Origin: Sphingobacterium haloxyli | GTDB taxonomy: Bacteria; Bacteroidota; Bacteroidia; Sphingobacteriales; Sphingobacteriaceae | Direction: 5' to 3' | DNA: 64,000 nucleotides | Assembly (NCBI RefSeq): GCF_002980525.1 | Contig: NZ_PVBQ01000008.1 | Span: forward strand, 124,001 to 188,000 | Shown: positions 63,117-64,000 of the stretch, piece by piece | Position numbering within the stretch: the first letter of the stretch is position 1 | Layout: every line of letters starts with the position of its first letter | Notes under the pieces: model-generated | The model's input: only the letters and a program-made list of their open reading frames with translations | Database searches by the model: none | What the model was told of the DNA's origin: nothing | Translations under genes and position numbers: made by a program

Positions 63117-64000
63117 GGATAAAATATTGCCTCAACTATTACGGGCAATTAAAGACAGAACGCCCATACACAAACAAGTTCCCAATAAGGGAAAGATTAT
63201 TTTTAATAAAATAGTCCCTTATCTATTTATATACCGTGTACCCGATTCAGGTAAAGATCGTATGTTATCGGAGCTCACAAAATCCGAATTAGCCAGTGCG
63301 GTATTCTTGCCATATAATGGTGACGATTCGGTAAGTTTATGGATTCCAAAGCTGGCAACAGCACTTGCAGAAGAATTTGGCACCTGTTTACTTATCGAAG
63401 TATGGAGTGCCCCGGAAGACCAGGATGCTGATATAGCCATTCATCTCTCGCAAAAAAATGCGCTGGTATTGGCCGAGTACTTAAAGAAAAATATAGAAAC
63501 CGAGGCTCCTGAATTCCTCGTCGAACTTAAAAGAGAAACAAAGTTACCACGTCCACCCCGGCTTCCACTCTTAGTCGACACAGACGACACAAAAAAAAAT
63601 ATCGTCATCTCTCTCGGCATCTCCGTCCGCAAGAGATATGAGAATATCGAAGGCGCGCACTTGCCGCTGTTGGCACGGGCTTTTCGAGAATCTTTGGCAA
63701 AAGGCCTGTCACGGCTATTTTTTGAATTTGTACGACTGTATACAACAGCGCGGGCGGCCCAGTTTAAAATGAAAGGTCAGGAACGACTCAACGCCGAGAT
63801 ATATGAAATAGACCGCGCATTAGCTAAAGAGAGTCAGAAGTTTGATTTCTTACTGCTCGTTACACCTACCAACTCACACGAAGCCTGGCTGCAATTCAAA
63901 AAAGATAAATACAGAAAAGCGCCAGTTTTTCATTACCGACCCATTCCGATCGATCCGGATATCGTAAAGAGGAACTTATATAATCTGCGTATCGAAGATA
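63106..64000 (+). CDS. DUF1704 (QEGLA-motif) protein, 3' part missing
   Basis: Open frame from ATG 63106, inside the 3' end of the amidohydrolase gene, to the window end; 298 residues are visible. MEFKDKILPQLLRAIKDRTPIHK, YRVPDSGKDRMLSELTKSELA, LIEVWSAPED and RARAAQF-like blocks match the flavohemoglobin-expression-modulating QEGLA family, DUF1704, related to eukaryotic MATCAP/KIAA0895 tubulin carboxypeptidases. The expected HExxxH zinc motif would be beyond the window. Start overlap means translation is coupled with the amidohydrolase. Confidence 0.82.
   Translation, partial: MEFKDKILPQLLRAIKDRTPIHKQVPNKGKIIFNKIVPYLFIYRVPDSGKDRMLSELTKSELASAVFLPYNGDDSVSLWIPKLATALAEEFGTCLLIEVWSAPEDQDADIAIHLSQKNALVLAEYLKKNIETEAPEFLVELKRETKLPRPPRLPLLVDTDDTKKNIVISLGISVRKRYENIEGAHLPLLARAFRESLAKGLSRLFFEFVRLYTTARAAQFKMKGQERLNAEIYEIDRALAKESQKFDFLLLVTPTNSHEAWLQFKKDKYRKAPVFHYRPIPIDPDIVKRNLYNLRIED

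Overview
The window looks like a chromosomal segment from a member of the Bacteroidota, most likely family Sphingobacteriaceae (Sphingobacterium/Olivibacter-like). The support is a SusC/SusD polysaccharide-utilisation locus, a hybrid two-component regulator with a periplasmic-binding-protein sensor, a DnaE carrying an N-terminal proofreading domain, many Bacteroidota-type DUF families, promoters of the TTTG-N19/20-TAnnTTTG kind, and starts with little or no Shine-Dalgarno. Base composition looks even throughout. I saw no insertion sequence, prophage, integrase or CRISPR array.

Layout. 0-4 kb: a truncated sugar:H+ symporter divergent from a hybrid two-component regulator, with an inverted repeat between them. 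4-31 kb: mostly core and housekeeping genes (htpG, an SMP-30 lactonase, trxA, dnaE, an ssb paralogue, alkaline phosphatase, tRNA-Ala(GGC), lipocalin, aminotransferase, Tat-type asparaginase plus cutC, a SatD/DUF3307 pair, leuS, then ftsX-DUF3098-uppP-truB-ribF, and ispE). 31-46 kb: a polysaccharide-utilisation locus made of a propeller/Y_Y_Y/LuxR regulator followed by SusC, SusD, a GH144-type glucanase, an S1 sulfatase, a GH43-like/discoidin/Fn3 protein and a GH3 beta-glucosidase, all on one strand with tiny gaps. 46-59 kb: parC, yceI, an aldo/keto reductase, a glycosyltransferase-FKBP pair, a phospholipase-C-like protein, a MocR regulator divergent from a TonB-dependent receptor, and a three-gene cassette of unknown function (178-aa protein, DUF4407, DUF4342). 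59-62 kb: a persulfide-handling operon (ETHE1-like dioxygenase with two rhodanese domains, a two-part YeeE/YedE transporter, thioredoxin). 62-64 kb: N-formylglutamate amidohydrolase overlapping a DUF1704 gene that runs off the window.

How they work together. In the PUL, the regulator is expected to sense an oligosaccharide, SusC/D to import beta-glucan fragments, the GH144 enzyme to cut the chain, the sulfatase and GH43-like enzyme to remove decorations, and GH3 to release glucose. In the sulfur operon, the transporter halves would move a sulfur species, the dioxygenase-rhodanese would convert persulfide, and thioredoxin would act as the thiol partner.

The most interesting unexplained structure is a set of three 20-bp inverted repeats at exact 28-bp intervals in the promoter of satD. 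SatD itself reads as a nucleotidyl-cyclase-like fold plus a helix-turn-helix, translationally coupled to a membrane protein (DUF3307). Next are a probable ~85-nt small RNA at about 13.45 kb with a good promoter and terminator, and a four-copy 10-bp repeat upstream of ssb.
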